Shown: positions 19,868 through 27,958 of the stretch, piece after piece
How positions within the stretch are numbered: position 1 is the first letter of the stretch
Layout: each line of letters begins with the position of its first letter
NCBI GenBank assembly: GCA_005882135.1
Contig: VBDR01000030.1
Location: 1 to 64,000 of the forward strand
Length of the DNA stretch: 64,000 nucleotides
Source: Chloroflexota bacterium
Lineage (GTDB): Bacteria > Chloroflexota > Dormibacteria > Dormibacterales > Dormibacteraceae
Reading direction: 5' to 3'
Notes under the pieces: generated by a model
The model's input: the letters and a program-made list of their open reading frames with translations, nothing else
Databases searched by the model: none
What the model was told of the DNA's origin: nothing
Position numbers and translations under genes: made by a program

Positions 19868-20202
19868 AAGTCGACGAGCTTCGCGTCCTGGAAGCCGATG
19901 AGCTCGGGATGCGCCTGCGCAGCGCGCGCCGCGAGCTCTACGAGCTTCGCTTCAAGCACGCCGTCGGCCAGCTCGAGAACTCGAGCCAGATCTCGAAGGC
20001 CCGCCACGACATCGCGCGGATCATGACCGTGCTCCGAGAAAGAGACTTCGGCATCGCCCCCGCCCAGGAAGAGTTCACCTCCCCGCTTGCCGGGGAGGTC
20101 GCCGCGTCAGCGGCGGGTGGGGAGGAAGAACTGCCGGAAGCCGTGGAAGCAGAAGTCGCTAAGCCCAAGCGCGGCCGTAAGAAGAAGGAGGAGGCTGAAT
20201 GA
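19864..20202 (+). CDS. rpmC: Ribosomal protein L29 with repeat-derived C-terminal extension
   Basis: The first 68 residues or so are a normal L29 ([18 protein letters not shown]..., [20 protein letters not shown]). The chain then continues to 112 residues: a stretch around [20 protein letters not shown] is encoded by a family A palindromic repeat (20074-20124), followed by an acidic and Lys/Arg-rich tail. The repeat is read through in frame without a stop. Start and stop overlap the neighbouring genes by four bases. The tail is probably unstructured. Confidence 0.94.
   Translation: MKVDELRVLEADELGMRLRSARRELYELRFKHAVGQLENSSQISKARHDIARIMTVLRERDFGIAPAQEEFTSPLAGEVAASAAGGEEELPEAVEAEVAKPKRGRKKKEEAE
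20074..20124 (+). repeat. Family A palindromic repeat inside rpmC
   Basis: The first hairpin is ACCTCCCC-GCTTGC-CGGGGAGGT, then GTCGCCGC...GCGGCG, then GGTGGGG. Its first 28 bases match the copy at 60469 exactly or nearly so. It lies wholly within the rpmC reading frame. Confidence 0.8.
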
Positions 20203-20489
20203 CGGACACCGCCACGCAGCAGCCCACCACGAGCACCTCCCGCGGCCGGCGCAAGATCCGCCTGGGAACCGTCATCTCCGACAAGATGGACAAGACGGTC
20301 ATCGTCCAGGTCGGCTCGTCCAAGGCCCACCGCCTATACCGCAAGACGGTCCAGCAGCGCACCCGCTTCAAGGTCCACGACGAGAAGAACGAGTGCGGTA
20401 TCGGCGACCTCGTGCGCATCACCGAGACGCGCCCCATCTCCAAGGAGAAGCGCTGGCGCGTGCTCGAGATCGTGGAGAAAGCCAGGTAA
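20199..20489 (+). CDS. rpsQ: Ribosomal protein S17
   Basis: A 96-residue S17 with the OB-fold core GTVISDKMDKTVIVQV and the conserved RFKVHDEKNECGIGDLV and RITETRPISKEKRWRV. The first 18 residues are a Thr-rich extension. ATG overlaps the rpmC stop. The spacer to rplN holds a duplicated rplN start and a repeat. Confidence 0.97.
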   Translation: MTDTATQQPTTSTSRGRRKIRLGTVISDKMDKTVIVQVGSSKAHRLYRKTVQQRTRFKVHDEKNECGIGDLVRITETRPISKEKRWRVLEIVEKAR

Positions 20490-20493
20490 CGGC

Positions 20494-20583
20494 ATGGTTC
20501 AGCAGGAAACCCGTCGCACCACCCCACGAAATCTTCGATTTCGCGGGGACCCCGGTAAGCCTCTTCGAGAGGTGGCGCGATAG
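20494..20583 (+). pseudogene. 29-codon frame starting with a duplicate of the rplN N-terminus
   Basis: ATG at 20494 opens a frame beginning MVQQETR, the same seven residues that begin L14. It then runs through a family C repeat and ends at TAG (20581-20583), which overlaps the GTG start of rplN. The 19-base segments at 20496-20514 and 20585-20603 differ at only two positions. This looks like an insertion that duplicated or split the rplN start. It may now act as a leader peptide that couples translation into rplN. Confidence 0.6.
20523..20553 (+). repeat. Family C palindromic repeat (rpsQ-rplN spacer)
   Basis: CCCCACGAAATC-TTC-GATTTCGCGGGG (20523-20549) followed by ACCCCG. The 27-base core is the same as in the copy at 15855-15881. 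It lies between two copies of the first rplN codons. Confidence 0.75.
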
Positions 20584-20951
20584 TGGTTCAGCAAGAGACC
20601 CGTTTGAAGGTCGCGGACAACTCAGGGGCAAAGGAGCTCCTGGTCATCCGCGTGGCCGGCGGCCACTACCGCAAGTACGCCTACGTCGGCGACATCATCA
20701 CCGCGACGGTCAAGTCCGCCCAGCCGGGCGGCCAGGTCAAGAAGGGTGAGGTGGTTAAGGCGGTCGTGGTGCGGGTAAACAAGGAATACAAGCGCCCGGA
20801 CGGGTCCTTGATCCGCTTCGACGAGAACGCGGCCGTGCTTCTCGCCACAGCCAACAACCCGCGCGGCACCCGCATCTTCGGGCCCGTCGCGCGCGAGCTG
20901 CGCGAGCGCAACTTCATGAAGATCATCTCGCTCGCCCCGGAGGTCCTCTAA
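20583..20951 (+). CDS. rplN: Ribosomal protein L14
   Basis: A 122-residue L14, the normal length, part of the intersubunit bridge to 16S rRNA. It contains [20 protein letters not shown], the Lys-rich loop and the final [18 protein letters not shown]. The GTG start at 20583 overlaps the TAG of the short upstream frame. L14 itself is intact. Confidence 0.97.
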   Translation: MVQQETRLKVADNSGAKELLVIRVAGGHYRKYAYVGDIITATVKSAQPGGQVKKGEVVKAVVVRVNKEYKRPDGSLIRFDENAAVLLATANNPRGTRIFGPVARELRERNFMKIISLAPEVL

Positions 20952-20955
20952 AACC

Positions 20956-21342
20956 ATGCTGAGAAACAAACCCGAGACCACGCGCCGCTGGCTCGACCTT
21001 GCGCCCGGCGATCCCGTGATCGTCATCGCCGGCAAGGACAAGGGCAAGCAGGGCGAAGTCCTGCGCACGATCCCGGAACAGCACAAGATCGTGGTCAAGG
21101 GCGTCAACATCCTCAAGCGCCACAGCAAGGCGGGGCAGAGGCGCGGCGGCGTCCAGGTCGCGCAGGGTGGGATAGTCGACTTCGAAGCCCCACTCGCTTA
21201 CTCGAACGTGATGCTCGTCTGCCCGTCATGCGGCCGGCCGACACGGACCAAGCACACCGTTCTCGAGTCCGGCGCGCGCGTTTTGATCTGCCGCCACTGC
21301 GGCGAGCCTTACGAGCGCGTGCGCAAAACGGAGGCGCAGTAG
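20956..21342 (+). CDS. rplX: Ribosomal protein L24 with zinc-ribbon-like C-terminus
   Basis: A 128-residue L24. The KOW motif [20 protein letters not shown] is near the start, followed by [15 protein letters not shown]. The C-terminal half has CPSC and CRHC pairs about 25 residues apart, consistent with a zinc ribbon, a form seen in several high-GC phyla. The chain is about 20 residues longer than the common form. The stop overlaps the GTG of rplE. Confidence 0.95.
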   Translation: MLRNKPETTRRWLDLAPGDPVIVIAGKDKGKQGEVLRTIPEQHKIVVKGVNILKRHSKAGQRRGGVQVAQGGIVDFEAPLAYSNVMLVCPSCGRPTRTKHTVLESGARVLICRHCGEPYERVRKTEAQ

Positions 21343-21953
21343 TGGCGAAGGCCAAGCAGGCCCCGAAGAAAGAGCAGGGCCCGAAGGCGCCCGGCACCAG
21401 GTCAGAAGCGCCGCCGCGCATGCTCCTGACTTACCGGGAGACGATCGTGCCGCAGCTGACGAAGGAGTTCGACTACGGCAATGTCATGCAGGTGCCGCGG
21501 CTCGACAAGGTCGTCGTCAACGTCGGCATCGGCGAGGCGAAGGACAACGACAAGGCCCTCGACGCCGCGCTGGGCGACGTGACGACGATCACCGGCCAGA
21601 AGCCGCAGCTCGTCAAGGCGAAGAAATCCGTGGCCGCGTTCAAGCTGCGCGCGGGTCAGACAGTCGGCATCAAGACGACGTTGCGTGGGCGCCGGATGTG
21701 GTACTTCCTGGACAAGCTGCTGAACGTCGCGCTGCCCAGGATCCGTGACTTCCGCGGTGTCACCCCCGACGGTTTCGACGGTCGCGGCAACTACACGCTC
21801 GGCCTGCGCGAGCAGGTCGTGTTCCCTGAGGTCGATTACGACAAGATCGACAAGCTGCGCGGGCTCGAGGTTTCCCTCGTCACGACCGCACGGACGGACG
21901 ACGAGGCGCGAAGCCTTCTCACAAGACTCGGAATGCCTTTTAGGAAGAGGTAG
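21342..21953 (+). CDS. rplE: Ribosomal protein L5
   Basis: A 203-residue L5, which binds 5S rRNA in the central protuberance. Conserved regions are [34 protein letters not shown] and [15 protein letters not shown]. The GTG at 21342 overlaps the rplX stop. The first 24 residues form a Lys/Pro-rich extension before [14 protein letters not shown]. Confidence 0.96.
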   Translation: MAKAKQAPKKEQGPKAPGTRSEAPPRMLLTYRETIVPQLTKEFDYGNVMQVPRLDKVVVNVGIGEAKDNDKALDAALGDVTTITGQKPQLVKAKKSVAAFKLRAGQTVGIKTTLRGRRMWYFLDKLLNVALPRIRDFRGVTPDGFDGRGNYTLGLREQVVFPEVDYDKIDKLRGLEVSLVTTARTDDEARSLLTRLGMPFRKR

Positions 21954-21963
21954 GGATAGAAGT

Positions 21964-22158
21964 TTGGCCAAGAAATCATCGATTGAGCGCTGGAAGCGGG
22001 ACCTTGCAAGACCGAAGTTCAAGGTGCGTTTTCACAATCGCTGCCGCATCTGCGGGCGGCCGCGCGCTTATCTGCGCAAGTTCGGCATGTGCCGTATCTG
22101 CTTTCGGAACCTTGCCGCCGAGGGTCGCATCCCCGGCGTGACGAAGTCGAGCTGGTGA
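21964..22158 (+). CDS. rpsN: Ribosomal protein S14, zinc-binding type
   Basis: A 64-residue S14 of the short zinc type. The four zinc ligands are the CRIC pair in [18 protein letters not shown] and its second half CRIC; the chain ends [10 protein letters not shown], as usual. The TTG start at 21964 gives [11 protein letters not shown]. The stop overlaps the rpsH ATG. Confidence 0.96.
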   Translation: MAKKSSIERWKRDLARPKFKVRFHNRCRICGRPRAYLRKFGMCRICFRNLAAEGRIPGVTKSSW

Positions 22159-22625
22159 TGGCGACAGCTGTTCCCAGGGCAACAGGCACCAAGCCGGTCG
22201 GCAAGATCGTCAAGCGCATGTCGGCCGCGGTCGTCAGCGACCCCATCGCCGACATGCTGACGCGGATCCGCAACGCCAACGCCGCGCGGCATGCTGAGGT
22301 CAAGGTTCCGGCCTCGCGCCTGAAGCTCGAGATCGCACGAGTCCTGAAGGACGAGGGCTACATCGCCGGCTACGACGTCGAGGCGGACGGCACCACGCAG
22401 ACGATGCGTATCATCTTCAAGTCCCGCCCGGACCGGACCCGCGTCATCTCCGGTGTGAAGCGGATCAGCCGCCCCGGACTGCGCGTTTACGCGCGCAAGA
22501 CCGAGATTCCGAGGGTGCTCGGCGGTCTCGGCATCGCCGTCCTCAGCACCGCTGAGGGAGTCATGAGCGGAAGGCAGGCCAACCGCCAGGGGCTGGGCGG
22601 CGAAGTGCTTGCGTATGTCTGGTAG
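22158..22625 (+). CDS. rpsH: Ribosomal protein S8
   Basis: S8, an early binder of the 16S central domain. The core starts [19 protein letters not shown] and ends with [25 protein letters not shown] at 22158 overlaps the rpsN stop and gives 155 residues. An internal ATG at 22218 would give 135 residues, closer to the usual length. The first is favoured because start-stop overlaps are the rule here, but neither has a strong ribosome binding site. Confidence 0.95.
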   Translation: MATAVPRATGTKPVGKIVKRMSAAVVSDPIADMLTRIRNANAARHAEVKVPASRLKLEIARVLKDEGYIAGYDVEADGTTQTMRIIFKSRPDRTRVISGVKRISRPGLRVYARKTEIPRVLGGLGIAVLSTAEGVMSGRQANRQGLGGEVLAYVW

Positions 22626-22641
22626 GAGATAGAGAAGAGAG

Positions 22642-23196
22642 TTGTCGCGAATCGGAAAGCTGCCCGTCCCCGTGCCGAGCTCGGTGAAGGTCACCCTGTC
22701 GCCCGGGCACGTCAAGGTCGAAGGCCCCAAGGGCCAGCTCGAGCGGACCCTGCCGGCTGACATCACGGTCAAGCAGGCGGACGGCGAGCTTGTCTTCGAG
22801 CGGCCGTCGGACGACTTCCGGCATCGCGCGCTCCACGGACTCGTGCGCAGCCTGGTGGCGAACATGGTCGAGGGGGTGGAGAAAGGATTCACCAAGAACC
22901 TCGAGCTGGTCGGCGTCGGCTACCGTGTCGCCAAGCAGGGCGAGGAGCTGGTCTTGAACCTCGGCTACTCGCATCCGATCAGGTTCAAGCCGCCCCAGGG
23001 CATCTCGATCGAGGTCCAGGACCCGACCAAGTTCTCGGTCAACGGGACCTCGATCGAAGACGTCGGCCAGGTCGCCGCGAACATCCGCGGATTCCGGCCG
23101 CCCGAGCCCTACAAGGGCAAAGGCGTGCGGTACCGGGACGAGAAGGTCCGCCGCAAGGCCGGAAAGGCCGGCAAGGGCGCCAAGGCCACCGCATGA
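22642..23196 (+). CDS. rplF: Ribosomal protein L6
   Basis: A 184-residue L6 near the sarcin-ricin loop. It begins with a TTG start as [17 protein letters not shown] and contains [13 protein letters not shown] and the C-terminal signature [19 protein letters not shown]. The length is normal. GAAGAGAG just upstream serves as ribosome binding site. The end overlaps rplR by four bases. Confidence 0.97.
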   Translation: MSRIGKLPVPVPSSVKVTLSPGHVKVEGPKGQLERTLPADITVKQADGELVFERPSDDFRHRALHGLVRSLVANMVEGVEKGFTKNLELVGVGYRVAKQGEELVLNLGYSHPIRFKPPQGISIEVQDPTKFSVNGTSIEDVGQVAANIRGFRPPEPYKGKGVRYRDEKVRRKAGKAGKGAKATA

Positions 23197-23546
23197 TCAA
23201 ACGACAGGACCGCAAGGTGAACCGTCTCAAGCGCCACAAGCGCGTACGCGTGCACGTCGCCGGCACCCCGCAGCGGCCGAGGCTGGCGGTCTTCCGCAGC
23301 CTGAACCACCTCTACGCGCAGGTGATCGACGACGGCTCGAGCCACACCGTCGCCTCCGCGTCGACGGTGGGGCTGAAGGCGAAGGGCAACGGCGTCGCGC
23401 AGGCCCAGGAGGTCGGCAAGGCGATCGCCGCCAAGGCGAAGGCCGCAGGCATCACCAGCGTCGTCTTCGACCGCGGTGGTTTCCTGTACCACGGCAGAAT
23501 CAAGGCTTTGGCGGACGCCGCCCGCGAGGCCGGACTGGAGTTTTGA
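23193..23546 (+). CDS. rplR: Ribosomal protein L18
   Basis: A 117-residue L18 that binds 5S rRNA. Conserved segments are [18 protein letters not shown] and [21 protein letters not shown]. The ATG overlaps the rplF stop, and the length is normal. Confidence 0.97.
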   Translation: MIKRQDRKVNRLKRHKRVRVHVAGTPQRPRLAVFRSLNHLYAQVIDDGSSHTVASASTVGLKAKGNGVAQAQEVGKAIAAKAKAAGITSVVFDRGGFLYHGRIKALADAAREAGLEF

Positions 23547-23552
23547 GCCTAG

Positions 23553-24200
23553 ATGTCTAGAAGCATGGGAGGAGGTCGCTATCCGCACTCGAGCGGCGAG
23601 CGCTCCGAGCTGGCCGATCGCGTCGTCCGCGTCAACCGCGTCGCCAAGGTCGTCAAGGGCGGCCGCAAGTTCTCGTTCAGCGCGCTGATCGTGGTCGGCG
23701 ACATGAACGGCCGCGTCGGCGCGGGCATCGGCAAGGCCCGCGAGGTCACCGAAGCCATCCGCAAAGGCATGGAGGTCGCCAAGCGAAACATGATCACCGT
23801 GCCGATGGTCGGCACCACCATCCCGCACGAGGTGCGCCTCAAGTGGGGTGCGGCCCGGATCATGCTCAAGCCCGCCGCGCCCGGCACGGGCGTCATCTCC
23901 GGCGGCGCGATGCGCGCGGTGATCGAGACCGCGGGCATCAAGGACATCCTCACGAAGTCGCACGGCACCAACAACCCGATCAACACGGTGCGCGCCACGC
24001 TGGCGGCACTGCAGCAGCTGAAGACCGCCCCACAGGTGGCGGAGCTGCGCGGGCGGGAGGTCGAGCAGATGGTCGGCAAGCGCCTGGCTGCGGCTTACAG
24101 GGGCGCCGAGCCGGTGAGCTCCTCCCCACCGAGTGGGGAGGTGGCGCCGCCAGGCGCCGGTGGGGCTGCGCGTGCGCCGGAGCGCGCGCAGGGCGCATAG
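23553..24200 (+). CDS. rpsE: Ribosomal protein S5 with repeat-derived C-terminal extension
   Basis: A 215-residue S5. The N-terminal domain has [20 protein letters not shown] and the ribosomal fidelity region [13 protein letters not shown]; the C-terminal domain has [14 protein letters not shown]. The core ends near residue 188 ([12 protein letters not shown]). The last part, beginning [16 protein letters not shown], is encoded by a family A repeat (24119-24167) and then an Arg/Ala-rich tail to the stop. This is the second small ribosomal protein extended by the same repeat family. Confidence 0.95.
   Translation: MSRSMGGGRYPHSSGERSELADRVVRVNRVAKVVKGGRKFSFSALIVVGDMNGRVGAGIGKAREVTEAIRKGMEVAKRNMITVPMVGTTIPHEVRLKWGAARIMLKPAAPGTGVISGGAMRAVIETAGIKDILTKSHGTNNPINTVRATLAALQQLKTAPQVAELRGREVEQMVGKRLAAAYRGAEPVSSSPPSGEVAPPGAGGAARAPERAQGA
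24119..24167 (+). repeat. Family A palindromic repeat inside rpsE
   Basis: CTCCTCCCCACCGAGTGGGGAG begins the first hairpin (its arms are CTCCCC and GGGGAG), followed by GGCGCC...GGCGCC and GGTGGGG. It is read in frame as part of the S5 C-terminus. Confidence 0.8.
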
Positions 24201-24461
24201 ATGGCTGACAAGACCCTCAAAGCCACCCTCATGAAGAGCGCGATCGGGGCCAAACCCGCGATCCGCGCGACCATTGAGTCGCTCGGCTTCCGCCGCATGA
24301 ATCAGACCCGCGAGCTGCCCGACAACCCGGCGGTGCGCGGCATGCTGAAGCAGGTGTACTTCCTGGTCGCCGTCGAAGGCGAGCCCTACGAGCGCCCGAA
24401 GCGCAGCCGCTACAAGATCTGGCGCTCGCGCTCAACCAAAAAGCACCAGCGAGGAAATTAG
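24201..24461 (+). CDS. rpmD: Ribosomal protein L30
   Basis: An 86-residue L30. The family core LKATLMKSAIGAKPAIRATI, then LGFRRMNQTRELPDNPAVRGM, is complete. The C-terminal 25 residues (GEPYERPKRSRYKIWRSRST and beyond) are a basic extension beyond the usual 60-residue form. It begins on the base after the rpsE stop. Confidence 0.95.
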   Translation: MADKTLKATLMKSAIGAKPAIRATIESLGFRRMNQTRELPDNPAVRGMLKQVYFLVAVEGEPYERPKRSRYKIWRSRSTKKHQRGN

Positions 24462-24464
24462 AAG

Positions 24465-25055
24465 ATGCAGCTTCACGACCTGAAGCCGGCGCGCGGTGCC
24501 CATCGCCCGGCGCGCCGCGTCGGTCGCGGCACCGGTTCCGGCCGGGGCAAGACCTCCGGCCGCGGTCAGAAAGGCCAGAACGCGCGCAGCGAGGGATTCC
24601 GGCTCGGATTCGAGGGCGGCCAGATGCCCTTCTCCCAGCGCATCCCCAAGCTGCCCGGCTTCAAGAACCCGTTCAAGAAGATCTACTCGGTGGTCAACGT
24701 GTCGAAGCTGAGCCGCTTCAAGGATGGAACCAAGGTCGACGCAGCGACGCTGCTCGAGGCGGGGCTGGTCCACGCCGGCGTGGACATCAAGGTCCTCGGC
24801 GCCGGCGGCCTGAAGCGGAAGCTGGCCGTCGAGGCGCACGCATTCAGCAACAGCGCCCGCGAGGCGATCGAGAAAGCGGGTGGAAGCGTCACGGTGCTCG
24901 GCGAGCCACGCAAGATCGGACCCCGGCGAACCGCCGCCAAAGCACCCAGGCCCGTGCCGGCCGCGACCCCGGCCCCGGCGGCAAAGCCAGGGCGTGAGAA
25001 AAAGGGCGTCCCACCGGCGGCAGTCGAGGAGGCCACCCCTCCCGACGAGGCATAG
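24465..25055 (+). CDS. rplO: Ribosomal protein L15
   Basis: A 196-residue L15. It begins MQLHDLKPARGAHRPARRVG and has the Gly-rich GRGTGSGRGKTSGRGQKGQN core and RIPKLPGFKNPF. The folded part ends near residue 150. A further 45 residues are rich in Ala, Pro and Lys and are likely disordered. secY follows after three bases. Confidence 0.96.
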   Translation: MQLHDLKPARGAHRPARRVGRGTGSGRGKTSGRGQKGQNARSEGFRLGFEGGQMPFSQRIPKLPGFKNPFKKIYSVVNVSKLSRFKDGTKVDAATLLEAGLVHAGVDIKVLGAGGLKRKLAVEAHAFSNSAREAIEKAGGSVTVLGEPRKIGPRRTAAKAPRPVPAATPAPAAKPGREKKGVPPAAVEEATPPDEA

Positions 25056-25058
25056 GCG

Positions 25059-26390
25059 ATGAACCTCCTCGAGGCGCTCATCAACGCGATCCGGTTGCCG
25101 GAGCTCCGCAACAAGATTCTGTTCACCGGCGGCATCCTGATCGCCTTCCGGCTGTTCGCCAACATCGCGATCCCCGGCGCCAAGCAGTCGGCGCTCAGCC
25201 TCCTCTTCAACCAGCAGGCCCTGCTCGGGCTGCTGGACCTGTTTTCCGGCGGCGGCCTTTCCCGCTTCAGCGTCGTCGCGATGGGCATGAACCCCTACAT
25301 CAACGCCACGATCATCATGCAGCTGATGACGGTGATCTCCGAGCGCATCAAGGAGATCCAGAAAGAAGGCGAGATGGGTCGCCGGCGAATCCAGCGATGG
25401 AGCCGCTACCTCACGGTCGCCCTCGGCGCAGGCCAGGCCTACGGATTCACGGTTCTGTTCCAGAACACGAACCCCGCGATCCTCGGGCCCCTCGACTGGT
25501 TCCAGCGCCTGCAGATCATCCTGGTCCTGACCGCGGGCACGGTGATGCTGATGTGGTTCGGCGAGCTGATCACCGAGTACGGCATCGGCAACGGAGTCTC
25601 GCTGATCATCTTCGCCGGCATCATCGGCCGCGGACCGCAGGGCATCGTGTCGGTCTTCAGCGCTCACTCCACCGGTGGCGGGCTGGCGGATTACGTGCCC
25701 TTCATCATCTTCGGCGTGATCGCGCTGGTGATGACAGCGGTGATCATCGAGGTTCAACAGGCCGTGCGGAAGATTCCCATCCAGTCCGCGCAGCGCGTCG
25801 CCGGCGGCCGCGAGGTGGGGCGTCGGGCGAGCTTCCTACCCCTCCGCGTCAACCACGCCGGCGTGATCCCGATCATCTTCGCGATCTCCGTCATGTTCCT
25901 GCCGACGATCATCGCCAACTACTTCAACGCCGCCCCGCCCGCCACCTGGTACTACCGGGCGGCGCATTGGGTTCAAGGCAACTTCGCGCCTGATACCGCG
26001 AACGTCCCGATGGCGGTCACGTACAACGGGCTCTACTTCCTGTTCACGTTTGGGTTCACGTACTTCTACACGGCGATCACGTTTGACGTCAACGATGTGG
26101 CGGACAACCTTAAACGCTACTCAAGCTTCATCCCGGGAATCCGCCCGGGACGTCCGACCGCGGACTATCTCCAGGCGGTGATGAATCGGGTCACGTTCGT
26201 GGGCGCGTGCTTCCTCGGCTTCATAACCGTGATCCTGCCCATCGCGACGGCGAAGATCTCGGGCATCCCGCACCAGCAGATGTACCTGGGCGGCACAGCC
26301 ATCCTCATCGTGGTCGGCGTTGCCCTGGACACGATGAAGCAGCTGCAGACCCAGCTCGTGATGCGCCAGTACCGCGGATTCATCAAATGA
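25059..26390 (+). CDS. secY: Protein translocase subunit SecY
   Basis: A 443-residue, ten-helix channel of the Sec translocon. Diagnostic segments are GGGLSRFSVVAMGMNPYINA (plug and helix 2), the cytoplasmic loop with GEMGRRRIQRWSRYLT, and FTYFYTAITFDVNDVADNLK with the C4-C5 region FIPGIRPGRPT. The length and topology are normal. It is the standard distal gene of the spc operon. Confidence 0.97.
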   Translation: MNLLEALINAIRLPELRNKILFTGGILIAFRLFANIAIPGAKQSALSLLFNQQALLGLLDLFSGGGLSRFSVVAMGMNPYINATIIMQLMTVISERIKEIQKEGEMGRRRIQRWSRYLTVALGAGQAYGFTVLFQNTNPAILGPLDWFQRLQIILVLTAGTVMLMWFGELITEYGIGNGVSLIIFAGIIGRGPQGIVSVFSAHSTGGGLADYVPFIIFGVIALVMTAVIIEVQQAVRKIPIQSAQRVAGGREVGRRASFLPLRVNHAGVIPIIFAISVMFLPTIIANYFNAAPPATWYYRAAHWVQGNFAPDTANVPMAVTYNGLYFLFTFGFTYFYTAITFDVNDVADNLKRYSSFIPGIRPGRPTADYLQAVMNRVTFVGACFLGFITVILPIATAKISGIPHQQMYLGGTAILIVVGVALDTMKQLQTQLVMRQYRGFIK

Positions 26391-26399
26391 GAAAAATCA

Positions 26400-26489
26400 C
26401 CTCTTCCCCATTTATGGGGAAGTACCCGTCCTCCCCATTCATGGGGAGGTGGCGCGAAGCGCCGGTGGGGCAGCCGGGGGATGGGGCCG
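26400..26489 (+). repeat. Family B palindromic repeat with a family A copy nested inside
   Basis: A family B element starts with the TTCCCCATTTATGGGGAA hairpin and ACCCG (26403-26428) and ends with GCCGGGGGATGGGGCC (26472-26488). Between these halves lies a full family A element: TCCTCCCC...GGGGAGGT, GGCGC...GCGCC, GGTGGGG (26430-26470). The uninterrupted B form at 27872 and 32738 has only a few bases at this point. The element ends at the adk start codon. Confidence 0.75.
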
Positions 26490-26490
26490 C

Positions 26491-27141
26491 ATGAATCTAC
26501 TTCTCTACGGTGCCCCCGGCTCCGGCAAAGGGACCCAGGCCAACATGCTGCGCTCCCATTTCGGCATCCCGCACATCGCGACGGGTGACATGCTCCGGGC
26601 CGAGATCCAGGCCGGGACCGACCTCGGGCGCCAGGCGCAGCCCATCCTGGCGGCAGGAAAGTACGTCTCCGACGACATCATGATCGGCATCGTCCGCCAC
26701 CGCCTCGGCGAGCCCGACTGCGCGCCGGGTTTCATCATGGACGGCTTCCCGCGGACGGTCCCGCAGGCCGAGGCCCTGGATGGTCTGATGACTGAGCTGG
26801 GCAAGCGGTTCGACCGCGTCATCTACCTTCAGGTGCCCGTCGAGGAGCTCCTGCACCGCCTCTCGGGCCGGCTCGTGTGCCCGGCTTGCCAGCGGACATA
26901 CCCGCCCGTCACGACCGCCTGCGAGGCTGACGGAAGTCCGCTCGTCCAGCGCGAGGACGACAAGCCCGAGGCAGTCCGGCCGCGGATCGAGATCTACCTC
27001 GAGAAGACGGTCCCGGTGCTGGATCACTACCGGGGTGGGGGGTTGGTTTCCGAGATCGACGGCAGGGGGACAATCGAAGACATAAGCCGCCAGGTGTTGG
27101 CCGCGGCCAACGTTCGGGTGGTGAAAAGACAAACGGCATGA
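26491..27141 (+). CDS. adk: Adenylate kinase
   Basis: A 216-residue enzyme that interconverts AMP plus ATP with two ADP. Walker A is GAPGSGKGTQ at residues 7-16, the AMP-binding region is HIATGDMLRAE, and FIMDGFPRTVPQAE is the lid-hinge signature. The lid contains CPAC and a later cysteine in TTACEADG, suggesting a long zinc-type lid with an incomplete Cys4 set. The ATG at 26491 is chosen because it gives MNLLLYGAPG; the bases before it are repeat sequence. The end overlaps map by four bases. Confidence 0.96.
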   Translation: MNLLLYGAPGSGKGTQANMLRSHFGIPHIATGDMLRAEIQAGTDLGRQAQPILAAGKYVSDDIMIGIVRHRLGEPDCAPGFIMDGFPRTVPQAEALDGLMTELGKRFDRVIYLQVPVEELLHRLSGRLVCPACQRTYPPVTTACEADGSPLVQREDDKPEAVRPRIEIYLEKTVPVLDHYRGGGLVSEIDGRGTIEDISRQVLAAANVRVVKRQTA

Positions 27142-27908
27142 TCAACCTGAAGACCGCCCACGAGATCGACCTCATGGCCCGCGCGGGCAGCTTGCTCGCG
27201 TCCGTGCTGCCGCCCCTGCAAGAGGCCTGCGTGCCCGGGATCAAGACCATCGAGCTCGACCGGATCGCCGACCGCCTGATCCGCGAGGGCGGCGCCACCC
27301 CGGGTTTCCTGGGCTACAACGGATTTCCGCGCTCGATCTGCGTCTCGGTCAACGACGAGGCGGTCCATGGCATCCCCGGCAACCGCAAGATCACCGACGG
27401 CGACCTGGTCAGCCTGGATCTGGGCCTGGTCCTGGAGGGATTTTGGGCGGACGTCGGTGTCACGGTCGGCGCGGGCAAGATCACCCCGGAGGCGGCCCGG
27501 CTGCTGAAGGTGACCGAGCAGGCGCTCTACGTCGGCATCGCCAAGGCCCGGCCAGGCGGCTACCTGGGCGACATCTCGTCCGCGATCCAGAAGCATGTCG
27601 AGGCGGCCGGGTTCTCGGTCATCCGGCAGTTCGTCGGCCACGGGATCGGCCGTCAGATGCACGAGGACCCCCAGGTGCCGAACTTCGGCACTGCCGGCAC
27701 CCCGCCCCGGCTGAAGCCGGGTATGACCCTGGCCATCGAGCCGATGGTCAACGCGGGCACCCACGAGGTCTACATGAAGCCGGACGGCTGGACGATCTGC
27801 ACCGCGGACGGCTCCCTGTCCGCCTACTTTGAGCACACCGTCGCTATCACAGAAAAGGGCCCCCTCGTACTCACATCTTCCCCATTCATGGGGAAGTACC
27901 CGGCGTAG
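27138..27908 (+). CDS. map: Methionine aminopeptidase, type I
   Basis: A 256-residue enzyme that removes the initiator methionine. Metal ligands are visible in DGDLVSLDLGLVLEGFWADV, FVGHGIGRQMHEDP, LAIEPMVN and FEHTVAIT. The catalytic core is complete and ends near VLTS; the last dozen residues (ending SSPFMGKYPA) and the stop codon come from a family B repeat. It overlaps adk by four bases, an arrangement typical of the secY-adk-map-infA segment. Confidence 0.96.
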   Translation: MINLKTAHEIDLMARAGSLLASVLPPLQEACVPGIKTIELDRIADRLIREGGATPGFLGYNGFPRSICVSVNDEAVHGIPGNRKITDGDLVSLDLGLVLEGFWADVGVTVGAGKITPEAARLLKVTEQALYVGIAKARPGGYLGDISSAIQKHVEAAGFSVIRQFVGHGIGRQMHEDPQVPNFGTAGTPPRLKPGMTLAIEPMVNAGTHEVYMKPDGWTICTADGSLSAYFEHTVAITEKGPLVLTSSPFMGKYPA

Positions 27909-27927
27909 CCGGGGGATGGGGCCGGGA
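27872..27927 (+). repeat. Family B palindromic repeat across the map stop codon
   Basis: TTCCCCATTCATGGGGAA is the first hairpin, then GTACCCGG-CGTAG-CCGGGGG and ATGGGGCC. The TAG in the second loop (27906-27908) is the stop codon of map. Confidence 0.8.
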
Positions 27928-27941
27928 GACTTTCAGTAGTT

Positions 27942-27950
27942 TGGTACAAT
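27942..27950 (+). promoter_or_regulatory. Candidate extended -10 promoter before infA
   Basis: TGGTACAAT contains the TGn extension and a TACAAT -10 box. Transcription would begin near 27957-27959, at or beside the GTG start codon of infA, which would make a leaderless infA-rpmJ-rpsM transcript. No -35 box is evident. Confidence 0.45.
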
Positions 27951-27958
27951 CGCGGTTC

